This document shows, in pieces, positions 44,405 to 53,121 of a DNA stretch of 64,000 bases (position 1 is its first letter; every line of letters begins with the position of its first letter). The position numbers and the translations under genes are program-made. Origin of the DNA: G963667915 sp965197385 (lineage in GTDB: Bacteria; Acidobacteriota; Vicinamibacteria; Vicinamibacterales; UBA823). The notes under the pieces were generated by a model that saw only the letters and a program-made list of their open reading frames with translations, was not told the origin of the DNA and ran no database searches. Where the stretch lies: assembly GCA_965197385.1 (NCBI GenBank), contig CBDANA010000007.1:248001-312000 (forward strand), given 5' to 3'.

Positions 44405-44947
44405 GCGAGTGACCTGGCCGTCGGCGTAGACGGGACAACAACGGTCTTGAAAAACCGGCCGAGGGCGGCCGGACGCGCGTCGCCACCGGCGGGCACGATC
44501 TGTCCAGTGGCCTGCACCCGACGACCAAGTCTAAAGGCCACGCTGCTCACCCCGCCAAACGGACCTGGTTTCCAAAAGAGATCGCGAAAAACACTATTTT
44601 TTTCCACAAAATTTTCCACAGTTGTGGAAATTTTGAAGGGCTCTGCCAGCCAATCGATTGGGAACATGGACGTTAGCACAACTGCGATTGAGCGCCAAGT
44701 TCATCCATCGGGCCGGTTCCGTCGAAGGCCAATCTTAAAAGTTATATAATTGTGAAAAATATCACACTATGTCCCATATCAACTCAACTGTGGTGCGCAG
44801 AGTCGCTGCACCCCCCAACATTTTGTGCTGGTGTGATGGCTGGTGTGATGGACAGATGTCTGCCTTCGATTGACACCTATCGAGCGCCTCAATTATCATT
44901 AAGGATTCTCGACCGATAATCGAACGCTACCGAGGAACGAGAGCTTC
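44405..44947. other. probable chromosomal origin of replication (oriC)
   Basis: This 543-bp gap lies exactly where gene orientation flips (dnaA-dnaN-gyrB-gyrA leftward, rpmH-rnpA-yidC and parAB rightward). It contains 9-mers matching TTWTNCACA: TTTTCCACA at 44600-44608 and 44612-44620, and the reverse TGTGAAAAA at 44751-44759. A one-mismatch reverse copy, TGTGGAAAT, is at 44623-44631. An AT-rich stretch around 44735-44770 is a candidate unwinding element. Confidence 0.7.
44870..44899 (+). promoter_or_regulatory. sigma70-like promoter of rpmH
   Basis: A perfect TTGACA (44870-44875) is followed, after 18 bases, by TATCAT (44894-44899). The rpmH start codon is 48 bases further on. This is the strongest promoter match in the window and suits a highly expressed ribosomal gene. 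Confidence 0.65.
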
Positions 44948-45085
44948 ATGAAACGCACGTTCCAGCCAAATCGCCGCCACCGTCGGCGCACCCACGGATT
45001 TCTCGTGCGGATGAGCACGAAAGCCGGACGCCGCATCCTGAAGCGGCGCCGCGCCAAGGGCCGGAAGCGCCTTGCCGTTTCCTGA
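44948..45085 (+). CDS. rpmH: 50S ribosomal protein L34
   Basis: The 45-residue product starts MKRTFQPNRRHRRRTHGFLV and continues MSTKAGRRILKRRRAKGRKR, the canonical L34 sequence. It is the first plus-strand gene right of oriC and begins the conserved rpmH-rnpA-yidD-yidC order. Confidence 0.97.
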   Translation: MKRTFQPNRRHRRRTHGFLVRMSTKAGRRILKRRRAKGRKRLAVS

Positions 45086-45156
45086 CCATCGCGATTTCTC
45101 TTTCGAGCGGACGGCGGTTCGTAGCGGCTGGCGGGGCCTCGGGGCTCCCGCGCGGC

Positions 45157-45513
45157 GTGGGGTTTAAACTGGTGGCACAAACGCTGCGACGCGGCGAGCG
45201 GATTCGGCGACGGCCCGAGTACCAGCGCATTCATCAGAGTGGCGTTCGGACACATGGCCGGTATCTTACCCTCCTGACCCTTCCCAACGATCTGCCAGTA
45301 AGCCGTCTGGGCATTGCCGCGTCTCGACGGCTCGGTGGCGCTGTGCGACGCAACCGCGCCAAGCGTCTCGTGCGCGAACTGTTTCGACGGGTCAACACTG
45401 GATCGGGAATCGATGTGGTGGTCCTGCCGCGACCCGAGCTGTTGACCGCCAAGTTCGGCCACCTTGAAGCCGATTTCCGATCCGTGCTGTCGCGGTCCAC
45501 TCGGCGGCGATGA
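45157..45513 (+). CDS. rnpA: ribonuclease P protein component
   Basis: The frame of 118 residues has RGERIRRRPEYQRIHQSGVR, LGIAASRRLGGAVRRNRAKR and LVRELFRRV, the RNR motif of RnpA. The start is GTG 45157 or GTG 45172. It assists RNase P RNA in 5' maturation of tRNAs. It lies between rpmH and yidD as in most bacteria. Confidence 0.95.
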   Translation: MGFKLVAQTLRRGERIRRRPEYQRIHQSGVRTHGRYLTLLTLPNDLPVSRLGIAASRRLGGAVRRNRAKRLVRELFRRVNTGSGIDVVVLPRPELLTAKFGHLEADFRSVLSRSTRRR

Positions 45514-45531
45514 TGTCTCGATGATGTCTCA

Positions 45532-45813
45532 ATGATCCATGATGGAGTAATGGTGATACGCGCGCTCACGGCGGTCTTGCTCGCGTGGTTGCGGGGATAT
45601 AAGCGATTTGTGTCCCCATTCTTCACGGGCGTCTGCCGGTTCTCGCCTTCGTGTTCGACATATGCGACCGACGCTCTGACGCGGTATGGCCCGTGGCGCG
45701 GGAGTTGGATGGCCGTGCGCCGGCTTGCGCGCTGCCACCCGTTCGCCAAGAGCGGGTTCGATCCGGTACCCGGGTCGGTGGACCGCCCGCCGCGTGGCCA
45801 GGCGCTGCGCTGA
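45532..45813 (+). CDS. yidD: membrane protein insertion efficiency factor YidD
   Basis: The protein has 93 residues with an amphipathic N-terminal helix and the YidD signature: LRGYKRFVSPFFTGVCRFSP, SCSTYATDALTRYGPWRGSW and RLARCHPFAKSGFDPVP, including the three conserved cysteines. It supports YidC-dependent insertion. An internal ATG at 45550 is an alternative start. Confidence 0.94.
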   Translation: MIHDGVMVIRALTAVLLAWLRGYKRFVSPFFTGVCRFSPSCSTYATDALTRYGPWRGSWMAVRRLARCHPFAKSGFDPVPGSVDRPPRGQALR

Positions 45814-45830
45814 CGCCAGACAACGTATCG

Positions 45831-47570
45831 ATGGAAAAGAGAGTTCTCCTCGCTGTCTTCCTATCGTTCCTGGTGCTGTTCGTGTACCAGAGTCTGGTCG
45901 TACCTCCGGCGCCACCCGACGAGGCCGTCGTTGATATGGCCGAAGCCGAGGCGCCGGCGCCAACTCCTCCGGCGGTGCCGACCCCGCTGAGCCCTGCCGC
46001 TGGCGTGGCCGCGCCGCCCTCTGCCGCACCAAAGCCAGCGCCTGAGCTCGAGCAGGTGCTCACTATTGTCGCCGACACGGAGCCTCGCGACATCTTCGTT
46101 GACAGCCCGCAGGTGACCGCGGTCTTTTCGAATCGGGGGGCGGTGCTCAAGAGCTGGCGGCTGACCGGATACAACGACACGCTAGGCGAGCCAATGAATC
46201 TGGTCCCGCCGAGCGGCACCGACCCGGTGCCACCGTTCACGATCGAGGTAGAGGACCCGGAGGTGACATCGCGACTGGCCGCCGCGCTGTTCCGCCCGAG
46301 TGCGTTGACACTGCGCCTCGGCGACGCGCCGCAGTCGCTGGTGTTCGAGTATGAGGACGCGACCGGCTTGCGCGTGCGGAAGGAGTTCCGCTTCGATCCG
46401 GTCGTCGAGGCGTTCGTCGTGCGTTTCAGCGCGAGCGTCGAAGCAGATGGCGCCACTTTAAATCCGACCGTGCGGTGGGGGCCGGGTCTCAGCACCAACA
46501 CCGGGAGCGGGTCGGGCTTCAGCTACCGCCAAACCCCGCAAGGCATCTTCTATCTGGACGACGACGTGGAGCGCCTCGACGCCTCGGACGTCGAGGACCA
46601 ACCGGCCTACCAGGGAGCGTTCGGATTCGTCGGCATCGACGATCAGTATTTCCTTTCAGCCGCGTTGCCAGAATCGGCGTCGGTGACGGTCGGGTACCGG
46701 CCGGTGATGGTCGAGTCGGGCGACGCGCAGAAGACGTTGATGGCCTACGCGCTCCGATTCGACGCGCCGCCCACCGGCCTGGCCTTCTACATGGGGCCGA
46801 AGGATTTCGACATTCTGGGCAGCGTCGACGCAGAGCTCGTGGGCGCGGTGCACTTCGGCTTCTTCTCGTGGCTGGTCGTGCCGCTACATCGATCGCTGAA
46901 GTGGGTCTACGGCTACCTCGGCAACTACGGATGGTCGATCATCGTCCTCACGATTATGATCAACGCCGCCATGTTTCCGCTGCGCCACAAGAGCGTCGTC
47001 TCGATGCGGAAGATGCAGGAACTCCAGCCGGAGATCAAGGCGATCCAGGAGCGGTACAAGGGTCTCAAGGCGACCCATCCGGACAAGCAGAAGATGAATC
47101 AGGAAGTGATGGGCCTGTATCGCGAGCGCGGGGTCAACCCCGCGTCGGGGTGTCTGCCGATGCTGCTCACCATGCCGGTCCTGTTCGCGTTCTACTCGCT
47201 GCTCTCGGTGGCCATTGAGATTCGCGACGCACCGTTTATCTTCTGGATCCAGGATCTGTCGCAGCACGACCCGATGTACGTCACGCCGCTGTTGATGGGC
47301 GCGACGATGGTCGCACAGCAGCGGATGACGCCGTCCACGGCCGATCCGGCGCAGCAGAAGGTGATGATGTTGATGCCGGTCGTCTTCACCTTCATGTTTC
47401 TCTGGGCGCCCAGCGGCTTGGTGCTGTACTGGTTTGTCAGCAACCTGTGGGGCGTCGGACAGCAGGTGTTGACGAATCGGATCATCGGTCCACCCCGAGT
47501 GCATACGGTGCGGCCGCCGGCGGAGCGCCAGCTGAAACCAAAGAAGAAGAAGAAGGACGGCGGGCGATGA
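45831..47570 (+). CDS. yidC: membrane protein insertase YidC
   Basis: ATG 45831 gives 579 residues. An N-terminal membrane anchor (MEKRVLLAVFLSFLVLFVYQ) is followed by a Pro/Ala-rich linker, then the large periplasmic domain (residues about 75-340, typical of Gram-negative YidC). The conserved insertase core follows: GNYGWSIIVLTIMINAAMFP with the catalytic groove arginine in LRHKSVVSMRKMQ, PASGCLPMLLTMPVLFAFYS, and FTFMFLWAPSGLVLYWFVSN. A basic tail (KPKKKKKDGGR) ends the protein. It inserts proteins, including ATP synthase subunits, into the inner membrane. Confidence 0.97.
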   Translation: MEKRVLLAVFLSFLVLFVYQSLVVPPAPPDEAVVDMAEAEAPAPTPPAVPTPLSPAAGVAAPPSAAPKPAPELEQVLTIVADTEPRDIFVDSPQVTAVFSNRGAVLKSWRLTGYNDTLGEPMNLVPPSGTDPVPPFTIEVEDPEVTSRLAAALFRPSALTLRLGDAPQSLVFEYEDATGLRVRKEFRFDPVVEAFVVRFSASVEADGATLNPTVRWGPGLSTNTGSGSGFSYRQTPQGIFYLDDDVERLDASDVEDQPAYQGAFGFVGIDDQYFLSAALPESASVTVGYRPVMVESGDAQKTLMAYALRFDAPPTGLAFYMGPKDFDILGSVDAELVGAVHFGFFSWLVVPLHRSLKWVYGYLGNYGWSIIVLTIMINAAMFPLRHKSVVSMRKMQELQPEIKAIQERYKGLKATHPDKQKMNQEVMGLYRERGVNPASGCLPMLLTMPVLFAFYSLLSVAIEIRDAPFIFWIQDLSQHDPMYVTPLLMGATMVAQQRMTPSTADPAQQKVMMLMPVVFTFMFLWAPSGLVLYWFVSNLWGVGQQVLTNRIIGPPRVHTVRPPAERQLKPKKKKKDGGR

Positions 47571-48028
47571 GCGAGGATCTGAAGACGCGCGTTCAGGGAT
47601 TCGTCGGAGAAATATTGACGGCGATGGAGCTGCCGCTCCAGCCGATTGTTGAGGATCGGCCCGATTGCTTGCGGATCCGACTCGACGGCGACGGTGGCGA
47701 CGTGCTGCTGCAGAAGCGCGGCGCGGCGCTCAACGCGCTGCAGCACGTACTGAACGTAATCTACCGGCACGAGTTGCCAGAACGGCAGCGCGTGGTCGTG
47801 GACTACCGCGATTTCCGAATGGGCGAGGATGAGGAACTGCGGCGCACCGCGCGTCTGCTGGCCGAACGGGCAAAGGAAACTGGCGAGCCGCAAGAGCTTG
47901 GACCACTGAACGCTTACGCCCGTCGGATCGTGCACCTGACGATTGCAGAGGATCCGGCCGTCGCCTCGGAGAGCATCGGCGACGCGCTCCTCAAAACCGT
48001 TATCATCACCACCACGGCTAACGGGTAA
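47567..48028 (+). CDS. Jag/KhpB-like KH-R3H RNA-binding protein
   Basis: ATG 47567 overlaps the yidC stop (ATGA), giving 153 residues. The first half is a KH-like domain (LDGDGGDVLLQKRGAALNAL, then QHVLNVIYRHELPERQRVVV). The second half is an R3H domain (LRRTARLLAERAKETGEPQE, LGPLNAYARRIVHLTIAED). The N-terminal Jag_N domain of Bacillus Jag is absent. In its classic place after yidC, it probably binds RNA and modulates envelope or cell-division gene expression. Confidence 0.92.
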   Translation: MSEDLKTRVQGFVGEILTAMELPLQPIVEDRPDCLRIRLDGDGGDVLLQKRGAALNALQHVLNVIYRHELPERQRVVVDYRDFRMGEDEELRRTARLLAERAKETGEPQELGPLNAYARRIVHLTIAEDPAVASESIGDALLKTVIITTTANG

Positions 48029-48052
48029 CGCCGTCCGGCGGCTCGCCCGACC

Positions 48053-49426
48053 ATGTTTTCCACCGACGACACGATCGTCGCTATCGCGACACCTCCCGGT
48101 CGCGGCGGCATCGGGGTTGTGCGGTTGAGCGGCCCGGGCGCACGGCAGATCGCCGCGACACTGCTCGATCGGCCCGCGCCGCTGGTGCCCCGCGTTGTGA
48201 CGCTCGCGACCGTGGGACGCCGGGACCCGGCGGGGCCGGAGCGCCTCGACCAGGTGCTCGCCACGTCGTTTCCGGCGCCGACGTCCTACACCGGCGACGA
48301 CGTCATCGAACTGAGCGCGCACGGCAGCCCCGTCGTCTTGGAGGAGATCGTCGCAGCGGCCATGCGGGCGGGGGCGCGGCTGGCCGAGCCGGGCGAGTTC
48401 ACGCTTCGCGGCTTCCTTAACGGCCGCATCGATCTGGTTCAGGCCGAGGCGGTGGGCGATCTGATCGAAGCGGTGACACCTGCCCAGGCGAGGCTCGCCT
48501 ACGACCAACTCGAAGGGACGCTGAGCGATGCCATTCGACGCATCGACGCGGCGCTCTTCGATCTGGCGGCACGCCTCGAGGCTTCTCTGGACTTCCCGAA
48601 CGAGGGCTATCACTTCATCGACCATCGCCAGACTGCCGACGCACTCATCGAGATTGGCCGCCAGGTTGACGCGCTACTGGCGACCGGGCGGCGCGGACGC
48701 GTGATCCGCGAGGGCCGCCATGTGGTCATAGTCGGTCGGCCGAACGCCGGAAAGTCGAGCATCTTCAACCGGCTCGTGGGTGCTGGCCGCGCGATCGTGA
48801 CCGAGGTGCCCGGCACCACCCGAGATTTACTGACGGAAACGATCGATCTGGATGGTGTGCCGGTTCGGCTGGTCGACACGGCCGGGATCCGCGCGACCGG
48901 CGATGTGGTCGAGGTCGAAGGGGTCGCGCGGGCCCGTGGCGCGCTGACGGCCGCCGACCTCGTGCTCGTCGTCTTCGATCGATCGCGTCCGTTCATCGAG
49001 GCCGATGGGCAACTGCTCGCAGAGACGCCCACCAACCGGCGACTGCTCGTCGTGAACAAGGTGGACCGGCGGTCCGCGTGGCCGTGCGATCCGCTGGCCG
49101 ACAGTGGCGCCGCAGCAATCGTCGAGACGATCGCGACGGTCGACGACGGCGTGGCGTCGCTGCGGACTGCCCTGCAGGCGGCGTTGGGCGCGACGAAGCC
49201 TCGAGGCGACGCCACGGCGATCACGAACGTGCGTCACCTCGACCTGCTCGAACGAACGGAACAGGCGCTCACGCGCGCGGCGGCAGCGGTTGCGACGCAG
49301 GTCTCCGAAGAATTCGTCCTGGCCGACCTCCAGGCGGCGCGCACGGCGCTGGAGGAAATCACCGGCCGGCGCACGACCGAGGAGCTGCTACAGCATATCT
49401 TCAGCCGGTTTTGTATAGGCAAGTAG
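48053..49426 (+). CDS. mnmE: tRNA modification GTPase MnmE
   Basis: The protein has 457 residues. The N-terminal formyl-THF-binding domain starts FSTDDTIVAIATPPGRGGIG; the GTPase domain shows GRPNAGKSS (about 228-236), PGTTRD, VDTAGIR and NKVD; the C-terminus ends FCIGK, with the catalytic cysteine. With MnmG it modifies U34 of certain tRNAs (cmnm5U). MnmG is the next gene. Confidence 0.98.
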   Translation: MFSTDDTIVAIATPPGRGGIGVVRLSGPGARQIAATLLDRPAPLVPRVVTLATVGRRDPAGPERLDQVLATSFPAPTSYTGDDVIELSAHGSPVVLEEIVAAAMRAGARLAEPGEFTLRGFLNGRIDLVQAEAVGDLIEAVTPAQARLAYDQLEGTLSDAIRRIDAALFDLAARLEASLDFPNEGYHFIDHRQTADALIEIGRQVDALLATGRRGRVIREGRHVVIVGRPNAGKSSIFNRLVGAGRAIVTEVPGTTRDLLTETIDLDGVPVRLVDTAGIRATGDVVEVEGVARARGALTAADLVLVVFDRSRPFIEADGQLLAETPTNRRLLVVNKVDRRSAWPCDPLADSGAAAIVETIATVDDGVASLRTALQAALGATKPRGDATAITNVRHLDLLERTEQALTRAAAAVATQVSEEFVLADLQAARTALEEITGRRTTEELLQHIFSRFCIGK

Positions 49427-49614
49427 AATCGGCTCTTGGCGCCCGGGGCTCGACTCCGGGCTCTCGCAGGTGTGACCCTCGGCTCTGGGCTCTTGGCTTT
49501 CGGCTCTCGCACGTCTGACGCTAGCGGCGCCCGGCCTAGGGCGTGCCTGACGTGACCGAGGGCGCGCGACCACGAAAAAACGACAAGGCCCAGTGTAGAC
49601 TGTCAAGCTGCGCT

Positions 49615-49678
49615 CCAGAGCCCAGAGCCCAGAGCCCAGAGCCCAGAGCCCAGAGCCCAGAGCCCAGAGCCCAGAGCC
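49615..49678. repeat. tandem 7-bp repeat (CCCAGAG), about nine copies
   Basis: Perfect tandem copies of CCCAGAG run for 64 bases just before mnmG. A partial complementary tract GGCTCTGGGCTCT lies upstream at 49481-49493 in the same mnmE-mnmG gap, so a long hairpin could form. Confidence 0.9.
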
Positions 49679-49686
49679 GTCCTTCC

Positions 49687-51588
49687 ATGAGCAGGACCTA
49701 CGACGTCATCGTGATCGGCGCCGGCCATGCCGGCTGCGAAGCGGCTCGGGCGGCGGCGCGGCTCGGCCGGCGCGTCGGCCTTTGCACGCTGTCACTCGAC
49801 ACGGTGGCCGCCATGCCGTGCAACCCGGCGGTCGGCGGGACAGCGAAGGGCCATCTGGTCCGTGAGATCGACGCCTTGGGCGGGTTGATGGCCGAGGCGA
49901 TCGACGCGACCGGGATCCAGTTCAAGCTGCTCAACCGCAGTCGGGGGCCGGCGGTCTGGTCGCCGCGCGCGCAGGCTGACAAGGCACGGTACGCCGAGTG
50001 GGTACGCGGTGCGCTCCAGCGCGAGCCGGCGATCGAGTGGATTCTCGGATCGGCAGCCGAGATCGTGGTACGAGGCGGCGCAATCCACGGACTCCACATG
50101 AAGGACGGTGGCCGATTCGGCTGCCGGACGCTCATCGTGACCGCTGGGACGTTTCTGAACGGCCTGATCCACATCGGCGAGGAGCAGCGGCCGGCGGGCC
50201 GATTCGGTGAGCCGCCCGCGACCTCGCTCGCCGAGTCCCTCAAGGAGATCGGTTTTCGGTGGGGACGGTTGAAGACCGGGACGCCGCCGCGCCTGCACCG
50301 GGACAGTATCGACTGGGCCCGGCTGGAGGTCGCGCGGGGCGATTCGGTGCCGGTGCCATTCTCGTTCATGACCGCAGGCCTGAGGCAGCCGCAGGTGGAC
50401 TGCCACCTGGCGCATACCACGGCGCGCGTGCACGATCTGGTGCGCCTCCACCTGGCGCGATCGCCGCTCTTCAACGGCCAGATCCGGGGTATCGGGCCGC
50501 GATACTGTCCTTCCCTTGAAGACAAGATTGTGCGGTTTCCAGAGCGTGAGCGGCACCAGATCTTCCTCGAGCCGGAGGGGGTCGACGTGGACGAGATCTA
50601 CGTGAACGGGTTGTCGATGAGCTTGCCGCGCGACGTGCAGCTGGAGATAGTGCGGAGCGTGCCGGGTCTCGAGGCGGCAACGGTCCTACGGTCTGGCTAC
50701 GCGGTGGAGTACGACTTCATTCAACCAACGGAGCTCAAGCCGACGCTCGAGACGAAACGGGTGGCGGGACTGTATCTGGCCGGCCAGGTCAACGGAACCT
50801 CTGGCTACGAGGAAGCTGCGGGTCAGGGTTTGATCGCTGGGATTAATGCCGCGCGCGCGGTCGGCGACCAACCAGCGCTGGCATTGCGCCGCGACGAGGC
50901 GTATCTAGCGGTGATGATCGATGACCTGACGACGCAGGGATGTCTCGAACCGTACCGCATGTTCACATCGCGGGCGGAGCACCGGCTGTTGCTCCGGATC
51001 GACAACGCGGATTTGCGGTTGACGGCTCATGGCCGGAAGGTTGGGCTGGTCGACGACGAGCGATGGCGAAGCTTCGTCGAGCGGCGTGATCGTTTCGACG
51101 CGAATCTTCGAACAGTGCGATGCACGACGGTGAGGGTGCAGGACGGCGCGCGGATGCGGGCCGCGCAGGCGCTGCGGTGGCCGGCGCAGAGGCTCGAGGC
51201 GTTGCTGGAGGCGGGAGAGCTGACGTTACGAATCGAAGAAACAACGAAATCAATAGATATTGCGAGCGTGGAGACAGAATTCAAATACGAGGGCTATCTG
51301 ACCCGTCAGCTGGAAGCCGTGCGGCGTGAGCGGCGACAAGCCGATCACAGGATTCCTGAGGCGTTCAGATACGACAAAGTACCAGGCTTGTCGCGGGAGG
51401 TGATTGAGCGCCTATCGGAGACGAAGCCTGTGACGCTCGGACAGGCACGGCGGATTCCCGGCATTACGCCGGCGGCCATAGCAATTCTGGGGAGCCGGCT
51501 AATCGGTAAGGATTCGACTAGGAGAGGTGGTGCTCGCGGTAAGATGGCTCAGAACGATGATGAGACGGAGGATGTTGGCCAAGCTTGA
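49687..51588 (+). CDS. mnmG: tRNA uridine 5-carboxymethylaminomethyl modification enzyme MnmG
   Basis: ATG 49687 starts the family sequence MSRTYDVIVIGAGHAGCEAA (FAD-binding dinucleotide fold); the open frame upstream is only repeat sequence. The protein has 633 residues. Conserved pieces: CNPAVGGTAKGHLVREIDAL, GRLKTGTPPR, QVNGTSGYEEAAGQG, EPYRMFTSRAEHRLLLR, and the C-terminal YEGYL and IPGITPAAIAIL. It works with MnmE. No Shine-Dalgarno is evident in the repeat tract. Confidence 0.97.
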   Translation: MSRTYDVIVIGAGHAGCEAARAAARLGRRVGLCTLSLDTVAAMPCNPAVGGTAKGHLVREIDALGGLMAEAIDATGIQFKLLNRSRGPAVWSPRAQADKARYAEWVRGALQREPAIEWILGSAAEIVVRGGAIHGLHMKDGGRFGCRTLIVTAGTFLNGLIHIGEEQRPAGRFGEPPATSLAESLKEIGFRWGRLKTGTPPRLHRDSIDWARLEVARGDSVPVPFSFMTAGLRQPQVDCHLAHTTARVHDLVRLHLARSPLFNGQIRGIGPRYCPSLEDKIVRFPERERHQIFLEPEGVDVDEIYVNGLSMSLPRDVQLEIVRSVPGLEAATVLRSGYAVEYDFIQPTELKPTLETKRVAGLYLAGQVNGTSGYEEAAGQGLIAGINAARAVGDQPALALRRDEAYLAVMIDDLTTQGCLEPYRMFTSRAEHRLLLRIDNADLRLTAHGRKVGLVDDERWRSFVERRDRFDANLRTVRCTTVRVQDGARMRAAQALRWPAQRLEALLEAGELTLRIEETTKSIDIASVETEFKYEGYLTRQLEAVRRERRQADHRIPEAFRYDKVPGLSREVIERLSETKPVTLGQARRIPGITPAAIAILGSRLIGKDSTRRGGARGKMAQNDDETEDVGQA

Positions 51589-52246
51589 GCATCGCGCGAA
51601 GCGAGCTGGACTCGAGCTGTCTCGTGAGCTGACCCGCAACCTCGAGGCTTATTTTAGCCTCCTTTCGCGCTGGAACGCCAGGATCAATCTGACATCGCTC
51701 GGCGACGAAGGTGCAGCCGTCGATCGATTGGTCATCGAACCGCTTGTTGCGGCCAGATATGTTGGTGCGAAGCGGATGATGGCGCTCGATGTGGGGTCTG
51801 GTGGCGGCTCCCCGGCAATTCCACTGAAGCTTGCGAGGCCACGGCTGTCGCTGACGATGGTCGAGTCGAAAACGAGAAAGGCAGCCTTCCTGAGGGAGGC
51901 TGTCAGAAGTCTGGCGCTTGATGAAACAGGAGTAGAAACGGCTCGGGATGAGGAACTCCTGCTTCGTCCTGAGTTTCACGAGGCGTTCGCGCTGGTCACG
52001 ATCAGGGCTGTCAGGATTGAAAAAGCACTACTGGGTAGACTGCAGGCGTTCCTAGCCCCAGGTGGCAGGCTGTTGCTCTTCCGAGGGCCCAGCGGTCAGG
52101 ATGTCCCCTCAGCAGTGAGTCCGCCGCTCAGATGGGTAGAAACCGTTCCGCTGGTTGAGTCACTCAGGAGCCGTTTGGTGATTCTCGAAAAAAGACCAGT
52201 CGGACACGCCAAAGCGAGCCGCATTGTTTCACGTGAAACGTCTTGA
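51572..52246 (+). CDS. rsmG: 16S rRNA (guanine(527)-N7)-methyltransferase
   Basis: ATG 51572 gives 224 residues (a GTG at 51527 is an alternative, overlapping mnmG by 62 bp). The protein shows LSRWNARINLTSL near the N-terminus, the SAM-binding loop LDVGSGGGSPAIPLKL, VESKTRKAAFLREAV and TIRAVR. It methylates G527 of 16S rRNA. The end of the gene contains the parS site. The protein ends ASRIVSRETS, whose last codons are dictated by that site. Confidence 0.94.
   Translation: MLAKLEHRAKRAGLELSRELTRNLEAYFSLLSRWNARINLTSLGDEGAAVDRLVIEPLVAARYVGAKRMMALDVGSGGGSPAIPLKLARPRLSLTMVESKTRKAAFLREAVRSLALDETGVETARDEELLLRPEFHEAFALVTIRAVRIEKALLGRLQAFLAPGGRLLLFRGPSGQDVPSAVSPPLRWVETVPLVESLRSRLVILEKRPVGHAKASRIVSRETS
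52225..52240. promoter_or_regulatory. parS centromere-like site
   Basis: TGTTTCACGTGAAACG matches the bacterial parS consensus TGTTTCACGTGAAACA at 15 of 16 positions. It lies within the last codons of rsmG, 84 bp before parA. ParB is expected to load here, next to the origin. Confidence 0.93.
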
Positions 52247-52323
52247 CCGGCTGAGGCGAACGGGCGTATTCTTCGGCATGGCGCATTTAATTTAGGCTGT
52301 TCAACCTAATTAAGATCAGTCCG

Positions 52324-53121
52324 ATGTCGAGAATCATCACCGTTGCCAACCAAAAAGGTGGTGTCGGCAAGACAACCACGGCCATCAATCTGGCGGCCTC
52401 CCTAGCGATGGCCGATCGGACAGTCCTCATGATCGACACCGATCCGCAAGCCAACCTGACGAGTGGCGTCGGTATGAAAGGACAGGCCGCGACGGCCGGC
52501 ACCGTGTACGAAGCGCTGACGGCCGCCGAGGTGCCGGAGCTGCATCACTTCGTCCTCACCACGAACGTCAGCGGCGTATCGCTCGTTCCCTCCGATTCCA
52601 ACCTGGTCGGCGCAGAGCTCGAGATGGTGTCGCTCGACCGGCGCGAGAGCCGGTTACGATCGCTCGTTCGGCAACTCGCGGATCGCTACGACTACGTGTT
52701 CATCGACACTCCGCCCTCGCTCGGGTTGCTCACGCTGAACGGCCTGGTGGCTGCCGACACCGTGCTCATCCCGTTGCACAGTGAATACTTCGCGCTGGAA
52801 GGGCTGGCCGATCTGGTCTCGACGCTGCGGCGCGTGCGCGCCGCGCTGAATCCCGATCTGGACATCGAGGGTGTGCTGCTGACGATGTACGATGGGCGGA
52901 CGAATCTCGGTCAGCAGGTCTCGCGGGAGATCCGGGAATTCTTTAAGGAAAAGGTGTTTCAGACGGTCATTCCCCGAAACGTTCGACTAGGGGAAGCCCC
53001 GAGCCATGGCATGCCAGTCATGCTCTACGACGTGAAGTCACGCGGGGCCGAAGCCTATCTCGCGCTGGCGAAGGAGATTCTCGCGAACCACGCAACCGCA
53101 CGGAGGAACACGCATGGCTGA
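52324..53121 (+). CDS. parA: chromosome partitioning ATPase ParA (Soj)
   Basis: The protein has 265 residues. The deviant Walker A KGGVGKTT is at residues 11-18 (VANQKGGVGKTTTAINLAAS), then MIDTDPQANLTSG, IDTPPSLGLLTLNGLVAADT (Walker B) and VIPRNVRLGEAPSHG. The short N-terminus without an extra helix-turn-helix matches chromosomal Soj. It partners with ParB, whose start overlaps its stop by eight bases. Confidence 0.97.
   Translation: MSRIITVANQKGGVGKTTTAINLAASLAMADRTVLMIDTDPQANLTSGVGMKGQAATAGTVYEALTAAEVPELHHFVLTTNVSGVSLVPSDSNLVGAELEMVSLDRRESRLRSLVRQLADRYDYVFIDTPPSLGLLTLNGLVAADTVLIPLHSEYFALEGLADLVSTLRRVRAALNPDLDIEGVLLTMYDGRTNLGQQVSREIREFFKEKVFQTVIPRNVRLGEAPSHGMPVMLYDVKSRGAEAYLALAKEILANHATARRNTHG

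Noticed and set aside
49615..49678. Possible CRISPR array
   Set aside because: The repeats are 7 bp, directly adjacent and without spacers.
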